DNA of 64,000 nt from Vibrio sp. YMD68 (GCF_029958905.1 NZ_CP124614.1:806001-870000); one strand, 5' to 3'. Shown: positions 31,947 through 40,809, counted from the stretch's first letter. Notes: generated from the sequence alone by a model not told the origin. Numbers and translations: made by a program.

Positions 31947-32876
31947 CTATTTTTCTTTCGTTGAGTCTGTCTTAAACATTTCAGCAATCCCAGTGATTGA
32001 ACCCATCAATCCGGTGGCTTCTAATGGCAACATAATGATCTTGCTATTTTCCGCTTCACCGATAGATTTCAATGCTTCGGTATAGCCCTGAGCGATAAAG
32101 TAGTTAACCGCTTGCATGTCACCTTGAGCAATAGCCGTTGATACCATTTCCGTCGCTCTGGCTTCTGCTTCTGCGGCACGTTCACGGGCTTCTGCTTGCA
32201 GTATTGCCGCTTGTTTATCGCCCTCGGCCTTTAATATTTCAGATTGTTTGTGACCTTCGGCTTTTAATATTTCGGCCTGTCTGACACCTTCCGCTTCTAA
32301 AATATCAGCACGCTTATTTCGTTCTGCTTTCATTTGGGCATTCATTGCGGCTGTTAAATCGGCAGGGGGCTGAACATCTTTGATTTCGATTCGAGTTACT
32401 TTAACGCCCCACGGGTTGGTCGCTTCATCGACAATAGTGAGCAGCTTAGTATTGATCATATCCCGCTGACTTAACATTTCATCGAGCTCCATTGAACCAA
32501 GCACGGTACGAATATTCGTTAGCGTTAAGTTACGAATAGCATGAGACAAATCAGTGACTTCATAGGCGGCTTTGGAAGCGTCGATACACTGTATGAAGCA
32601 GACTGCATCAATAACGACGTTAGCGTTATCTTTAGAGATTACTTCTTGAGCGGGAATATCAAGCACTCGCTCCATCATGTTGATTTTTTGTCCGACACGA
32701 TCAACGAACGGAATAATGATATTAAGGCCAGGCTGTAATGTATGAGTATAGCGGCCGAAACGTTCAACCGTCCAATGACTGCCTTGGGGAACCGTCTTAA
32801 CCGCTGAGGCAATAACGGCGATGGCAACGAAGATAAACACGCTGATAGTAATAAGAGAATCAATTGGCATAACCAT
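31947..32876 (-). CDS. qmcA: SPFH/stomatin-like protein QmcA
   Basis: Inner-membrane anchored SPFH protein (309 residues). One span at about residues 8-27, SPFH domain to about 185 ([31 protein letters not shown]), then a long coiled region of 7-residue repeats ([32 protein letters not shown]) and a glycine-containing tail. Two ATGs (32876, 32870) are close; either may serve. In E. coli QmcA works with FtsH/HflKC-related membrane quality control; that role is inferred here. Confidence 0.92.
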   Translation of the reverse strand: MVMPIDSLITISVFIFVAIAVIASAVKTVPQGSHWTVERFGRYTHTLQPGLNIIIPFVDRVGQKINMMERVLDIPAQEVISKDNANVVIDAVCFIQCIDASKAAYEVTDLSHAIRNLTLTNIRTVLGSMELDEMLSQRDMINTKLLTIVDEATNPWGVKVTRIEIKDVQPPADLTAAMNAQMKAERNKRADILEAEGVRQAEILKAEGHKQSEILKAEGDKQAAILQAEARERAAEAEARATEMVSTAIAQGDMQAVNYFIAQGYTEALKSIGEAENSKIIMLPLEATGLMGSITGIAEMFKTDSTKEK

Positions 32877-32958
32877 TCCTAACTTAGGTTTTTGTATGAA
32901 TTGTCGTCTATTTTAGCGCGTTTGGATTAGGAATAGTTAGGCAGAGTCGTCGTTTTTA

Positions 32959-33069
32959 GACAACTTAAGGTTGAAATGACAACCTTAAGTTGTTGATTAT
33001 TATTAATGCAACGATATTAATAAGCTATTTTAGGAAGCTAAACTAGCAAGCTATGTTAATAAGCTATTT
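32959..33069. repeat. Hairpin and spaced direct repeat downstream of cnoX
   Basis: Stem of 13 bp, CAACTTAAGGTTG (32961-32973) with CAACCTTAAGTTG (32980-32992), between cnoX and qmcA on the minus strand, without a clear T run. Next to it TTAATAAGCTATTT occurs at 33017-33030 and again at 33056-33069. Confidence 0.6.
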
Positions 33070-33082
33070 CAGTAAAGTAATG

Positions 33083-33937
33083 TTAGTACAGGAGTGAGTA
33101 AAGCTGGCGTCGGTATTTTGCTGCGATAGGGTTGCCTTGTCCAAGTGCACTTAATATATCCATCATCGCTTTTTTTAGCTCTCCGTCACTTACATTGAGA
33201 TCCGATTTTATGTAGCGCCATATAAGATCCAAGGCTTCTTCTGAACGGCTTACCTGATGGTATTGAAGGGCTAATTCACAAGCCGCTGCATAATTTGAGG
33301 TATCTTGAGAAAGCGTATTTTCTAGCGCTTGAATCTCTGGGCTATCAGCGGCTTGTTTATGAAGTTCAAGCTTTGAAATGAGGCCTTTGTAATAATTATC
33401 TTGGTATTCTAGTGGAATGCTTTCTAGCTGTTTTTCCGCTAAATCAAACTGTTGAGTTTCCAGTAAGCTTTCGGCAATCGCGAGTTTTACTTCGGGTTTG
33501 AGTTTGATTTCGTCATCCAGAGAATTGAGTAAAGCCAATGCTTGTTCGTATTGCTGGGCTTGCATTAACTCGAGCGCTTTGGTGAGGTTTCGCTCATCTT
33601 GGCTTGGTAAATGCTTGGTTAGCATTTGCTCAATAGCGCCAATCGGTTGAGGTCCACCAAGGCCATCAACGGCTTGACCATTAATAAAAAGGGCAATGGT
33701 TGGAAGCGACTGTACGCCAAACTGAGCGGCAATGGCTTGTTCTTGTTCGCAGTTGAGCAAAGCGAGCGTGAATGCGCCATCATACTGCTGAGTAACCGAT
33801 TGAAGTTGAGGGATGATTTCAGCACTTTCTTGGCTCATTGGTGCCCAGAAGTGAATAAGGACCGGAGTGTTCGTCGAGCCTTCTAGAATGTCTCTGAAGT
33901 TTTGCTCATTCATTTCAACAATATATGGTGATTGCAT
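33083..33937 (-). CDS. cnoX: Thioredoxin-fold co-chaperone CnoX (YbbN)
   Basis: Holdase and redox-linked partner of GroEL in E. coli. N-terminal thioredoxin domain (1-105; FGVQSLPTIALFINGQAVDG) and C-terminal TPR-like repeats (about 118-284). The position of the CXXC active site reads S35-Q-E-S38, so no redox cysteine remains, as CnoX-type proteins lack CXXC; the E. coli protein keeps one cysteine (SQHC), this one none. Located between ybbO and qmcA, the ybb order of E. coli. Confidence 0.92.
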   Translation of the reverse strand: MQSPYIVEMNEQNFRDILEGSTNTPVLIHFWAPMSQESAEIIPQLQSVTQQYDGAFTLALLNCEQEQAIAAQFGVQSLPTIALFINGQAVDGLGGPQPIGAIEQMLTKHLPSQDERNLTKALELMQAQQYEQALALLNSLDDEIKLKPEVKLAIAESLLETQQFDLAEKQLESIPLEYQDNYYKGLISKLELHKQAADSPEIQALENTLSQDTSNYAAACELALQYHQVSRSEEALDLIWRYIKSDLNVSDGELKKAMMDILSALGQGNPIAAKYRRQLYSLLY

Positions 33938-34240
33938 TTGTGCATATCCTAAGTGATTCGCTCAATTGATATAAGAAATAGGGGCTTATAGCGTGTTTAT
34001 CAAGGGGAAATGAAAAATGCCACGTTATTTAGTGGCATTTCTTTTCAAAGGAGGTCTGCATCTGGAGCTGTTGTAATCTAAAACAAAATAAACAAAGTCA
34101 GCGTAATGCATACACCAAGTATATTGAGTTGAGTTAATGTCATTAAAATCGTCACCCGGTCAAATGTTTTAAGTCACACTTTTGTATGTTTCATGAGCAC
34201 TATGACAGTAAACTATGACGATTTGATTACAGATTGCTCA
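33938..34240. other. 303-base gap between cnoX and ybbO
   Basis: Contains the ybbO terminator (34008-34042) and the cnoX promoter region (33938-34005). The part 34043-34240 is AT-rich and featureless to me; no frame with a ribosome site. Confidence 0.5.
34008..34042 (-). terminator. Terminator downstream of ybbO
   Basis: Nine-bp stem AAATGCCAC (34015-34023) with GTGGCATTT (34032-34040), 8-base loop, T-rich run on the minus strand. It lies 200 bases past the ybbO stop. Confidence 0.7.
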
Positions 34241-35068
34241 TTAAGCGGCTTTTTGTAATAGTTTATCTAACCACCGATTCGGTAAGAGCCTTTTTAATAT
34301 GGCGAACACTTTCGTTGGGGTTGTCACTCGATAACGAATCTTTGGTTTGTTTGATTCAAGCGCATCAAATAAAGGTGCCAGGCAAGCTTCAGGGGGAAGA
34401 GCAAACGCATTCCCTGATTTCTCATTATTCAACCGTTCTTTTTGTAGCGCATAGGCTTGCTGATGTGGGCTGTTTTTTGTGTCTATCCACTGTTCAAATG
34501 CTGTCAATGCGTTAGCGCGAAATTGAGTTTCGATTGGGCCTGGTTCAATGAGGCTAATGAAAATGTTGGTGCCAGCAAGTTCAAGGCGTAACGTGTCTGT
34601 CCATCCTTCTATCGCAAACTTAGAGGCATTATAGGCCCCTCGATACTTCATCGCAGCGAAGCCCAAAACGGAACTGTTTTGAATGATCCGTCCTTCACCA
34701 TTGCTGCGCATAACAGGAAGAAGCAACGTGGTGAGATGGTGCCAACCAAAGAAATTGGCTTCAAATTGCTCTCTCAAGGCTTGCGTCGGAAGATCTTCAA
34801 TCGCCCCTGGTTGCCCATAAGCGCCATTATTAAATAATGCAAAGAGTTGATGGTCAGTGATAGCTAGAACCGACTCTACTGCTGTGCTTATACTGGTTGC
34901 ACAGTTAAGATCGAGTTGAATGCAAGTTAATCCGAGTTTGGTTAACCGTTCGACATCTTCAACTTTGCGACAAGAAGCGATGACTTTATATCCTCGCTCC
35001 TTTAATGCTTTTGCAGCAGTCAGGCCGATTCCAGAAGAACAGCCAGTAATTAATACCCATCGACTCAT
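34241..35068 (-). CDS. ybbO: Short-chain dehydrogenase (YbbO-like)
   Basis: Classical SDR of 275 residues. Cofactor motif TGCSSGIG (8-15), NNGAYG (80-85), catalytic S132/S133 and YNASK with Y146 and K150. E. coli YbbO is an NADP-dependent aldehyde and ketone reductase; the same neighbourhood (qmcA, cnoX) supports orthology, but substrate is unknown. Transcribed 43 bases downstream of the YfcH-like gene. Confidence 0.87.
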   Translation of the reverse strand: MSRWVLITGCSSGIGLTAAKALKERGYKVIASCRKVEDVERLTKLGLTCIQLDLNCATSISTAVESVLAITDHQLFALFNNGAYGQPGAIEDLPTQALREQFEANFFGWHHLTTLLLPVMRSNGEGRIIQNSSVLGFAAMKYRGAYNASKFAIEGWTDTLRLELAGTNIFISLIEPGPIETQFRANALTAFEQWIDTKNSPHQQAYALQKERLNNEKSGNAFALPPEACLAPLFDALESNKPKIRYRVTTPTKVFAILKRLLPNRWLDKLLQKAA

Positions 35069-35111
35069 TAAAACGCCACTATGTTTGGTTTTGAATCGCT
35101 AGAGTAATCGA

Positions 35112-36026
35112 TTAGTTATGATGTTGTAATAAGTTTTTGAAAGCAGGCTCAATACGAGAGTAATGAAAGTGAAAACCGAGTTCGGTTAATTTCTTAGGCT
35201 TGCAGCGGGTACTATCAAGCAATAAAGAAGCGCTTTCTCCTAACATCAATTTTATCAAAGGTTTGGGTGTAAATAGAAAGTGTGGTCGCTTTAACGTTTT
35301 TGCCAGGGTTTGGCTAAAGTGGTGGTTAGTGACTGGATGAGGCGCAGTTAGGTTAAATATGCCACTCGCGTGTGAAGTTTCGAGCAAATACAGAATAGCT
35401 CTTATCATATCTGTCATGTGTATCCATGGCATGTACTGTTTACCTGAACCAATCGGCCCACCAAGGCCAAACTTATAAATGGGTAGCATTTTTAATAGTG
35501 CACCGCCGGTCGGATGAAGAACGATGCCCGTCCTTATGACACAGACACGTGTATTCTCTGAGCGAGCGCGATGAGCAATGGTTTCCCAACGCTGACATAT
35601 TTGATGGCTAAATCCGGTTTGATTGACTTGCAATGACTCATCAAAAGGGTGCATTTGTTGATCGCCATAATACCCAACGGCTGAGCCGCTAATAAAAATA
35701 GAGGGTGGCGTTGTACTAGCATGAATCAGTTCGACCAGTTTTTCGGTAGTATTCCAACGACTGTGGCAGATCTTCTCTTTTTGAGCTTTTGACCAACGTT
35801 TATCTGCGATGGGTTCACCGGCGAGATTAATAATGGCATCAAAATCATTAACATCTTGGAGGTCGTCAAGTGAGGTTAGAAAGGCGATATTTTTATTGCC
35901 AATGTGGGAAAGCTTTTTTTTGGCATTGCCGACATCACGAGTCACCACGACTATTTGGTGGGTAATTAAATGTTTGAGTAATTCTCGGCCGATAAAGCCG
36001 GTTCCACCTGTAATCAATAGTTTCAT
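35112..36026 (-). CDS. yfcH: NAD-dependent epimerase/dehydratase family protein (YfcH-like, TIGR01777)
   Basis: Extended SDR of 304 residues. GGTGFIG at residues 7-13, INLAGEPIADKRW typical of the TIGR01777 family, GSAVGYYG in the active-site region, and a C-terminal DUF1731 segment (LLLDSTRCKPKKLTELGF). Homologues link to cell-division inhibitor SulA-like annotation, which is unproven. Precedes ybbO. Confidence 0.88.
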   Translation of the reverse strand: MKLLITGGTGFIGRELLKHLITHQIVVVTRDVGNAKKKLSHIGNKNIAFLTSLDDLQDVNDFDAIINLAGEPIADKRWSKAQKEKICHSRWNTTEKLVELIHASTTPPSIFISGSAVGYYGDQQMHPFDESLQVNQTGFSHQICQRWETIAHRARSENTRVCVIRTGIVLHPTGGALLKMLPIYKFGLGGPIGSGKQYMPWIHMTDMIRAILYLLETSHASGIFNLTAPHPVTNHHFSQTLAKTLKRPHFLFTPKPLIKLMLGESASLLLDSTRCKPKKLTELGFHFHYSRIEPAFKNLLQHHN

Positions 36027-36214
36027 TTTTCCTCCTTAACTGATTGAGTATAGTCACAATGTGATGAACGACATAGTTTCAATTTATTTATACGTCCAGG
36101 AGATGACAAGGGTACAAAAAAGACGAGTTATATCTCCATTGCGTTAGTTGTATCACACCTCAGGTCAATTACATTTACCATGATTATAAAATGCAGTTTT
36201 GTCATGGAGATAGA

Positions 36215-36949
36215 ATGAACGGCTTAACCACATTACTTAAATCAATGTTTGCAAGCTTTAGAGATCTTTTACCGATTATTTTGGTGGTTGTTTTTTTTCA
36301 GCTCGTTGTACTTCAAGAACCATTGCCTAATTTGATGTCGATTTTATTTGGACTCGTTCTGATTGTGCTAGGTCTTACTTTTTTTATCTTTGGTTTAGAG
36401 ATGGGGTTATTTCCTATTGGTGAGTCAATGGCCCAAGCGTTCGCAAGAAAAGGGAGTGTCTTTTGGCTGTTAGCTTTTGCGTTTTGTCTTGGGTTTGGTA
36501 CGACCGTAGCCGAACCTGCTTTGACGGCGGTTGCCAATGAAGCAGCAGAGGTCGCAGCAGAAGGTGGCATCATATCCAGCGCCATTGAAGAGATCGATTC
36601 TTACGCAAATGGGCTTCGCTATACCGTTGCTTTGTCTGTAGGGGTGGCCATATTAGTGGGTGTGTTACGGATTTTAAAAGGGTGGCCAATACAGTACATG
36701 ATCATCGGTGGGTATATCGGGGTTGTTATACTCACTGGGTTCGCCCCTGATCATATTATCGGTATTGCTTATGATTCTGGTGGTGTTACCACATCAACGA
36801 TTACTGTCCCTCTGGTGACCGCTTTAGGCGTGGGGTTAGCCTCTGCGATTAAAGGAAGAAACCCAATGATCGATGGATTCGGGTTGATTGCGTTTGCCTC
36901 ACTACTGCCCATGATGTTTGTCATGGTTTATGGAATGGTGATTGGATGA
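36215..36949 (+). CDS. DUF1538 membrane protein, first paralogue
   Basis: Polytopic inner-membrane protein of unknown function, 244 residues with about six or seven spans. The ATG at 36215 has GGAGAT 5 bases before it; the frame opens further at 36191 without a ribosome site. Signature segments: [19 protein letters not shown] (52-70), [12 protein letters not shown] (96-107), [15 protein letters not shown] (186-200) and [17 protein letters not shown] (214-230). The next gene overlaps by 4 bases (ATGA) and repeats these segments. Polar, glycine-rich motifs inside spans look like a substrate path, so a transporter is inferred, not shown. Confidence 0.85.
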   Translation: MNGLTTLLKSMFASFRDLLPIILVVVFFQLVVLQEPLPNLMSILFGLVLIVLGLTFFIFGLEMGLFPIGESMAQAFARKGSVFWLLAFAFCLGFGTTVAEPALTAVANEAAEVAAEGGIISSAIEEIDSYANGLRYTVALSVGVAILVGVLRILKGWPIQYMIIGGYIGVVILTGFAPDHIIGIAYDSGGVTTSTITVPLVTALGVGLASAIKGRNPMIDGFGLIAFASLLPMMFVMVYGMVIG

Positions 36950-37728
36950 TAACTATTGATCATTTCTTCAGTATTTTCCTTGATACGATTGTGAATGTGA
37001 TTCCGATTGTGACGATCCTGTTTGGCTTTCAAGTGGCTGTATTACGACGCCCAATCAATAATCTCCCTCATGTATTACTAGGTTTCTTTTATGTCCTACT
37101 CGGGCTTTCTCTTTTTCTTATTGGTCTCGATTTAGCGTTGTTTCCATTGGGGGAAACCATGGCGCAGCAACTCACTGCTCCTAAATTTCTTAATGAAGTA
37201 CGCTTAAGCATTGGCCTGCATCTTTCTTGGATTGATTATTATTGGGTGTACTTGTTTGCGTTTCTTATTGGGTTTAGTACGACCATTGCAGAGCCATCAT
37301 TAATTGCCGTGGCTATTAAAGCGAACCAAGTCTCCGGTGGGAGCATCAGTGTTAACGGTTTGAGAATTGCCGTTGCCATTGGCGTAGCATTCGGTATTGC
37401 TCTGGGAAGCTACAGAATTGTGGTTGGGGACCCCATCCATTACTACATCATAGGCGGTTACATCGTTGTAGTTATTCAAACTTTTTTTGCCCCTAAGTTG
37501 ATTGTGCCTTTGGCATACGATTCCGGCGGAGTGACGACATCAACTGTTACGGTTCCATTAGTTGCGGCTTTGGGGCTCGGGCTGGCTTCCACGGTACCTG
37601 GTCGAAATCCTGTGATTGATGGTTTTGGGCTGATTGCCTTTGCAAGCTTGTTTCCGATTATTTCGGTCATGGCTTATGCGCAAATAACACAAATATTGAA
37701 CAAAAAAAGCATTAAAGGAGAAGTCTAA
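36946..37728 (+). CDS. DUF1538 membrane protein, second paralogue
   Basis: 260-residue polytopic membrane protein related to the gene before it: [19 protein letters not shown] (52-70), [12 protein letters not shown] (112-123), [15 protein letters not shown] (191-205), [17 protein letters not shown] (219-235). The two proteins align along their whole length, so they probably form a pseudo-symmetric heterodimer; in other bacteria DUF1538 proteins can be one chain with two such halves (from memory). The stop overlaps the start of the PII-like gene (TAATG). Confidence 0.85.
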   Translation: MITIDHFFSIFLDTIVNVIPIVTILFGFQVAVLRRPINNLPHVLLGFFYVLLGLSLFLIGLDLALFPLGETMAQQLTAPKFLNEVRLSIGLHLSWIDYYWVYLFAFLIGFSTTIAEPSLIAVAIKANQVSGGSISVNGLRIAVAIGVAFGIALGSYRIVVGDPIHYYIIGGYIVVVIQTFFAPKLIVPLAYDSGGVTTSTVTVPLVAALGLGLASTVPGRNPVIDGFGLIAFASLFPIISVMAYAQITQILNKKSIKGEV

Positions 37729-38078
37729 TGCGCTTTAAACTCATATTGGCATTTGTTGAAGACAGTAAAGTAGACATCGTTCTGGATGCCGCTAGAGAAG
37801 CTGGTGCAACAGGCGCCACCGTGATTAATAACGCTCGTGGCGAGGGGCTAAATAAGAAAAAAACCTTCTTTGGTTTGACTTTAGAAGTTCAAAAAGATGT
37901 GTTGCTTTTCGTTGTCGAGGAGCACCTGTCTCGGCATATTTTAGAAACGATCAGTGACGTCGGGGAGTTTGATTCAGAGTCTGGTCAAGGTATTGCTGTG
38001 CAGATCGATGTGGAAGATGCCGTTGGTGTTGCTCATCAGGTTGAAACGTTAACGAAGGTGGTTGAGGATAAACTATGA
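37728..38078 (+). CDS. PII-like nitrogen-regulatory-type protein
   Basis: 116-residue protein with the ferredoxin-like PII layout: [22 protein letters not shown] (here residues 1-22, split as strand and helix), AGATGATVINNARGEG, the loop NKKKTFFGLTLEV, and ESGQGIAVQIDVEDAVGV, which resembles the B-loop and following strand of PII (GDGKIF..VEDA). The T-loop is short and has no tyrosine matching Y51 of GlnB, so uridylylation is unlikely. It overlaps both neighbours, suggesting equal amounts with the DUF1538 pair and the CBS protein, and a gating or signalling role. Confidence 0.82.
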   Translation: MRFKLILAFVEDSKVDIVLDAAREAGATGATVINNARGEGLNKKKTFFGLTLEVQKDVLLFVVEEHLSRHILETISDVGEFDSESGQGIAVQIDVEDAVGVAHQVETLTKVVEDKL

Positions 38079-38497
38079 AGACACATGAAATAATACAAGT
38101 GCGAGATGTCATGGCGAATACCTACGTCATGGTTGATGGGTTAACCACGGTCAATGAAGCGATTGCACTTGCACGCCAGCATAATGTGAAGGCTCTTATC
38201 GTAAACAAGCGAAACGAAGAGGATGAGTTTGGCATCATACTGATGAATGACATCGCGAAAAAGGTTCTGGCTAAAAATCGCTCTCCGATGAGAACAAACG
38301 TCTACGAAATCATGACTAAACCTGCTCTCTCGGTCGCACCTAATATGAATGTGAAATACTGCGCACGTCTGTTTGAGCGCTTTAAAATCAGTCGAGCGCC
38401 AGTTATCGAAAATGGAGAAGTGATAGGTATGGTTAGCTACAATAATATTGTGTTTAATGGCATGGCTATAGATGACGAGCGAGAAAATAGGCTCTAG
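38075..38497 (+). CDS. CBS-pair protein
   Basis: 140 residues made of two CBS domains only (DVMANTYVMVDGLTTVNEA, then YEIMTKPALSVAPNMNVK and SRAPVIENGEVIGMVSYNNIV). CBS pairs usually bind adenine nucleotides. It starts inside the end of the PII-like gene (ATGA overlap) and ends the four-gene operon. Likely a second nucleotide sensor for the DUF1538 pair; that is inference from the gene order. Confidence 0.87.
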   Translation: MKTHEIIQVRDVMANTYVMVDGLTTVNEAIALARQHNVKALIVNKRNEEDEFGIILMNDIAKKVLAKNRSPMRTNVYEIMTKPALSVAPNMNVKYCARLFERFKISRAPVIENGEVIGMVSYNNIVFNGMAIDDERENRL

Positions 38498-38530
38498 AAT
38501 ATCGCTGGTCATTAATCAGGAGTATTTTCT

Positions 38531-39076
38531 GTGGAATTATTTTTTGCCTCCGACTTACACGGAAGCTTGCCAGCAACGAAACGAGTACTTGAACAATTTG
38601 AACAGTCAGGTGCTGCAACTTTGATTTTACTCGGTGATACGCTAAATCATGGCCCTAGAAACCCAGTACCAGAAGGTTATGCACCTTCAGAGGTGGCTGT
38701 GTTATTAAATCAGTACGCAGATTCAATAATTTCGGTTAGAGGCAATTGTGATAGTGAAGTTGATCAAATGCTATTGGACTTTCCAATGATGACGGACTAC
38801 ACGTGGGTTTTAATGGAGTATGGGCAGAGAATGTTCATTACGCATGGGCACCTTTATAATTCGAATAAACGCCCACCCTTAAAAGAAAATGACATCCTTG
38901 TTCATGGGCATACACATATTCCTGTTGCTGAAAAACACGGAGATATCGTTGTATTTAATCCGGGCTCGGCAACTTTCCCTCGAGATGGTTACCCAGCAAG
39001 CTTTGGCCGCTTAAGTGACGGAGTACTTCAAGTCGTGAGCTTTGACGGAGAGATTCTTTCACACTATCAAGATTAA
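38531..39076 (+). CDS. yfcE: Phosphodiesterase YfcE
   Basis: Calcineurin-type metallophosphoesterase of 181 residues. Metal ligands in SDLHGS (D8, H10), GDTLNHGP, GNCDSEVD, THGH and HGHTHIP. Start codon is GTG at 38531 with AGGAG 8 bases upstream. E. coli YfcE hydrolyses artificial phosphodiesters; native substrate unknown. It lies 33 bases after the CBS gene and could be read from the same promoter. Confidence 0.92.
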   Translation: MELFFASDLHGSLPATKRVLEQFEQSGAATLILLGDTLNHGPRNPVPEGYAPSEVAVLLNQYADSIISVRGNCDSEVDQMLLDFPMMTDYTWVLMEYGQRMFITHGHLYNSNKRPPLKENDILVHGHTHIPVAEKHGDIVVFNPGSATFPRDGYPASFGRLSDGVLQVVSFDGEILSHYQD

Positions 39077-39122
39077 AAATATCAACGTCAATAATATTTT
39101 TTGTAATCAGAACGATGCAAAA

Positions 39123-39150
39123 CAAAAAAAGGGAGACAGAAGTCTCCCTA
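39123..39150 (-). terminator. Terminator downstream of toxS
   Basis: Eight-bp stem (39130-39137 with 39142-39149) followed by seven T on the minus strand, 24 bases past the toxS stop. Confidence 0.88.
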
Positions 39151-39173
39151 ATCAGCACAACAGTAACAAGGAA

Positions 39174-39698
39174 CTAGTTAGTAAAAAGAACGGTTGAACC
39201 GTGATTCAAACTGGTCAGCAACAGTGTCTGTTTATTGACAATATCAATGCGGCGGCTTTGTCTTGCTTCCATCTTGAACAGTTGTGTAATCAGCTTCAAT
39301 TGCTCTTCAGTAAAGTCTTTGGTTTGCGCTGAAGAGACATCCTTAAATTCCTTTGGTGATACTAAAAGGTAATTGTCACTGATATCCCATTCACCGGTTT
39401 CTGAGATATTGATCATGACGATGTTATCACTTTCTTCAACGATCAAGCGTACCAGTGACACTCGGATGTAAGTCCCGTTTGGTAGGTATTTTACATTGGA
39501 ATTGACTTCAGCTCGGCGTAATGGGCCAACGGAATCACCGGCGATATGAGATACCTCTGTGATTAATCGAGACTGCCACTCGTGCGAAGTAAGGACTTGC
39601 TCAACTTTGAGGTCACTTCCCCAATATAACCAAGCGCTAAACAAAGCAGATATTGCGAGAATAATAGTCGTGATTTTCTGAGTCATGATCTTATTCAT
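39174..39698 (-). CDS. toxS: ToxR-stabilising membrane protein ToxS
   Basis: Membrane-anchored periplasmic protein that binds and protects ToxR. The ATG at 39698 (MNKIMTQKITT) overlaps the toxR stop by one base and has AAGGTG upstream, giving 174 residues; the frame can also begin at GTG 39707. One span about residues 5-24, then a periplasmic domain with SHEWQSRLI and HIAGDSVGPLRR-type ToxS segments. Bile salts bind the ToxRS periplasmic pair in Vibrio (known for V. cholerae and V. parahaemolyticus VtrA/C-like pairs). Confidence 0.92.
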   Translation of the reverse strand: MNKIMTQKITTIILAISALFSAWLYWGSDLKVEQVLTSHEWQSRLITEVSHIAGDSVGPLRRAEVNSNVKYLPNGTYIRVSLVRLIVEESDNIVMINISETGEWDISDNYLLVSPKEFKDVSSAQTKDFTEEQLKLITQLFKMEARQSRRIDIVNKQTLLLTSLNHGSTVLFTN

Positions 39699-40567
39699 TA
39701 TAAACACACCTTGTTAATATCAGGGTTTTTCCAAACAATACGAACGGTTTTGTTGTTGCTAGACTGCTCAACAGTGTGAATGTAATTGAGTATCACTTGC
39801 TCATTTTGACCACCCGTAGCAATAACTTTAATGGGGGTTAACTCGTCTTTATGTTGGTTTAAGTAGCTATTTACACATAGTTCCAGTGATGGAAGCCATT
39901 GTGAAAGGTCTGGATGATTGAATGGCGTTATCACCGGGACATCTTGATAAACCGCTAATTCTCTAAATTTAGACTCACTTGGTGTCGTGAAAAGCACCAC
40001 CATCAATGGCAGAGCCATCGCCAATAGAAGCAGTAATTTAGGCATCAACGTTGAAGGTGTGGTGAGTTTGCCGTTAGGTTCTACACTGAGCGCACTGACT
40101 TTATTCTCATTGGCATCAGGAACCTGTTTTGATTCTTCAATCGCTGACGCTGAAACATCAGGTTCTGACATTGGGTTTTCTTCAATGCTAAATGACGTAA
40201 CTTCTTTTGATGAAGCAAGTACTGTGGTTGCTTTCACGGAGCAGATCAGTTGATAACCGCGCTTAGGAACGGTTTTTACGAATAGCGGTGATTTTGTTGA
40301 GTCCTTCAACATTTTTCTCAGCGTAGAGATCGCTTGAGTGAGACTCGAATCATCTACCTCAAAGCCTTGATCTCGCCAAACAAATTCATGCAATTCATGG
40401 CGAGTAATCACTTCATTTGGGCGTTCGCACAGCAGTAATAGAATACGGCTTTCATTACTGCCTAAACGCACTAGGTCAGTATCGCTCTCGTTATCTACTA
40501 ATGAGTTGTTATTTGGGTCAAAAGTAAATCGGTCTGCAAGGATAAACTTTGTGCCTATATTGCTCAT
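39698..40567 (-). CDS. toxR: Transmembrane transcription activator ToxR
   Basis: Inner-membrane regulator controlling porins and other envelope genes. OmpR-type winged-helix domain at about residues 10-110 (LGSNESRILLLLCERPNEVI, WRDQGFEVDDSSLTQAIS, VPKRGYQLI), low-complexity linker (115-173), span at about 176-194, and periplasmic domain with C231 and C288, the pair that forms a disulfide in V. cholerae. Length 289. Divergent from htpG, the conserved Vibrio position. It shows a housekeeping envelope regulator and does not imply virulence. Confidence 0.95.
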   Translation of the reverse strand: MSNIGTKFILADRFTFDPNNNSLVDNESDTDLVRLGSNESRILLLLCERPNEVITRHELHEFVWRDQGFEVDDSSLTQAISTLRKMLKDSTKSPLFVKTVPKRGYQLICSVKATTVLASSKEVTSFSIEENPMSEPDVSASAIEESKQVPDANENKVSALSVEPNGKLTTPSTLMPKLLLLLAMALPLMVVLFTTPSESKFRELAVYQDVPVITPFNHPDLSQWLPSLELCVNSYLNQHKDELTPIKVIATGGQNEQVILNYIHTVEQSSNNKTVRIVWKNPDINKVCL

Positions 40568-40723
40568 TGGACTCTTCTTAATTAGACAAGTTATTAGGGG
40601 AAAACAGTGAGTTTGAATGTCAATGACTGAAACATCAAAGTTATGATTTTAGTTTCTTTGATAAGTTTCGACAGTAGGATAAACAAAAATGATAAAAAAA
40701 ACAGTGTTTTTATGGTTTTTGAC

Positions 40724-40751
40724 CTTGAATTTACAATTGTCATCCTCATGT
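40724..40751 (+). promoter_or_regulatory. Sigma-32 type heat-shock promoter of htpG
   Basis: CTTGAA (40724-40729), 14-base spacer, CCTCATGT (40744-40751). It fits the sigma-32 consensus CTTGAA-N13/15-CCCCATNT with one mismatch. It lies 59 bases before the htpG start. Confidence 0.75.
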
Positions 40752-40809
40752 TAACTATCAATTGCCCCTTAGTGGGTTGTACATAAATGATAAGAGTCAC
40801 GGAGCTAAT

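Noticed and set aside
39174..40567. toxRS as sign of a pathogenicity island
   Set aside because: toxRS beside htpG is ancestral in Vibrionaceae; neighbours are all core genes and no mobility genes are near.
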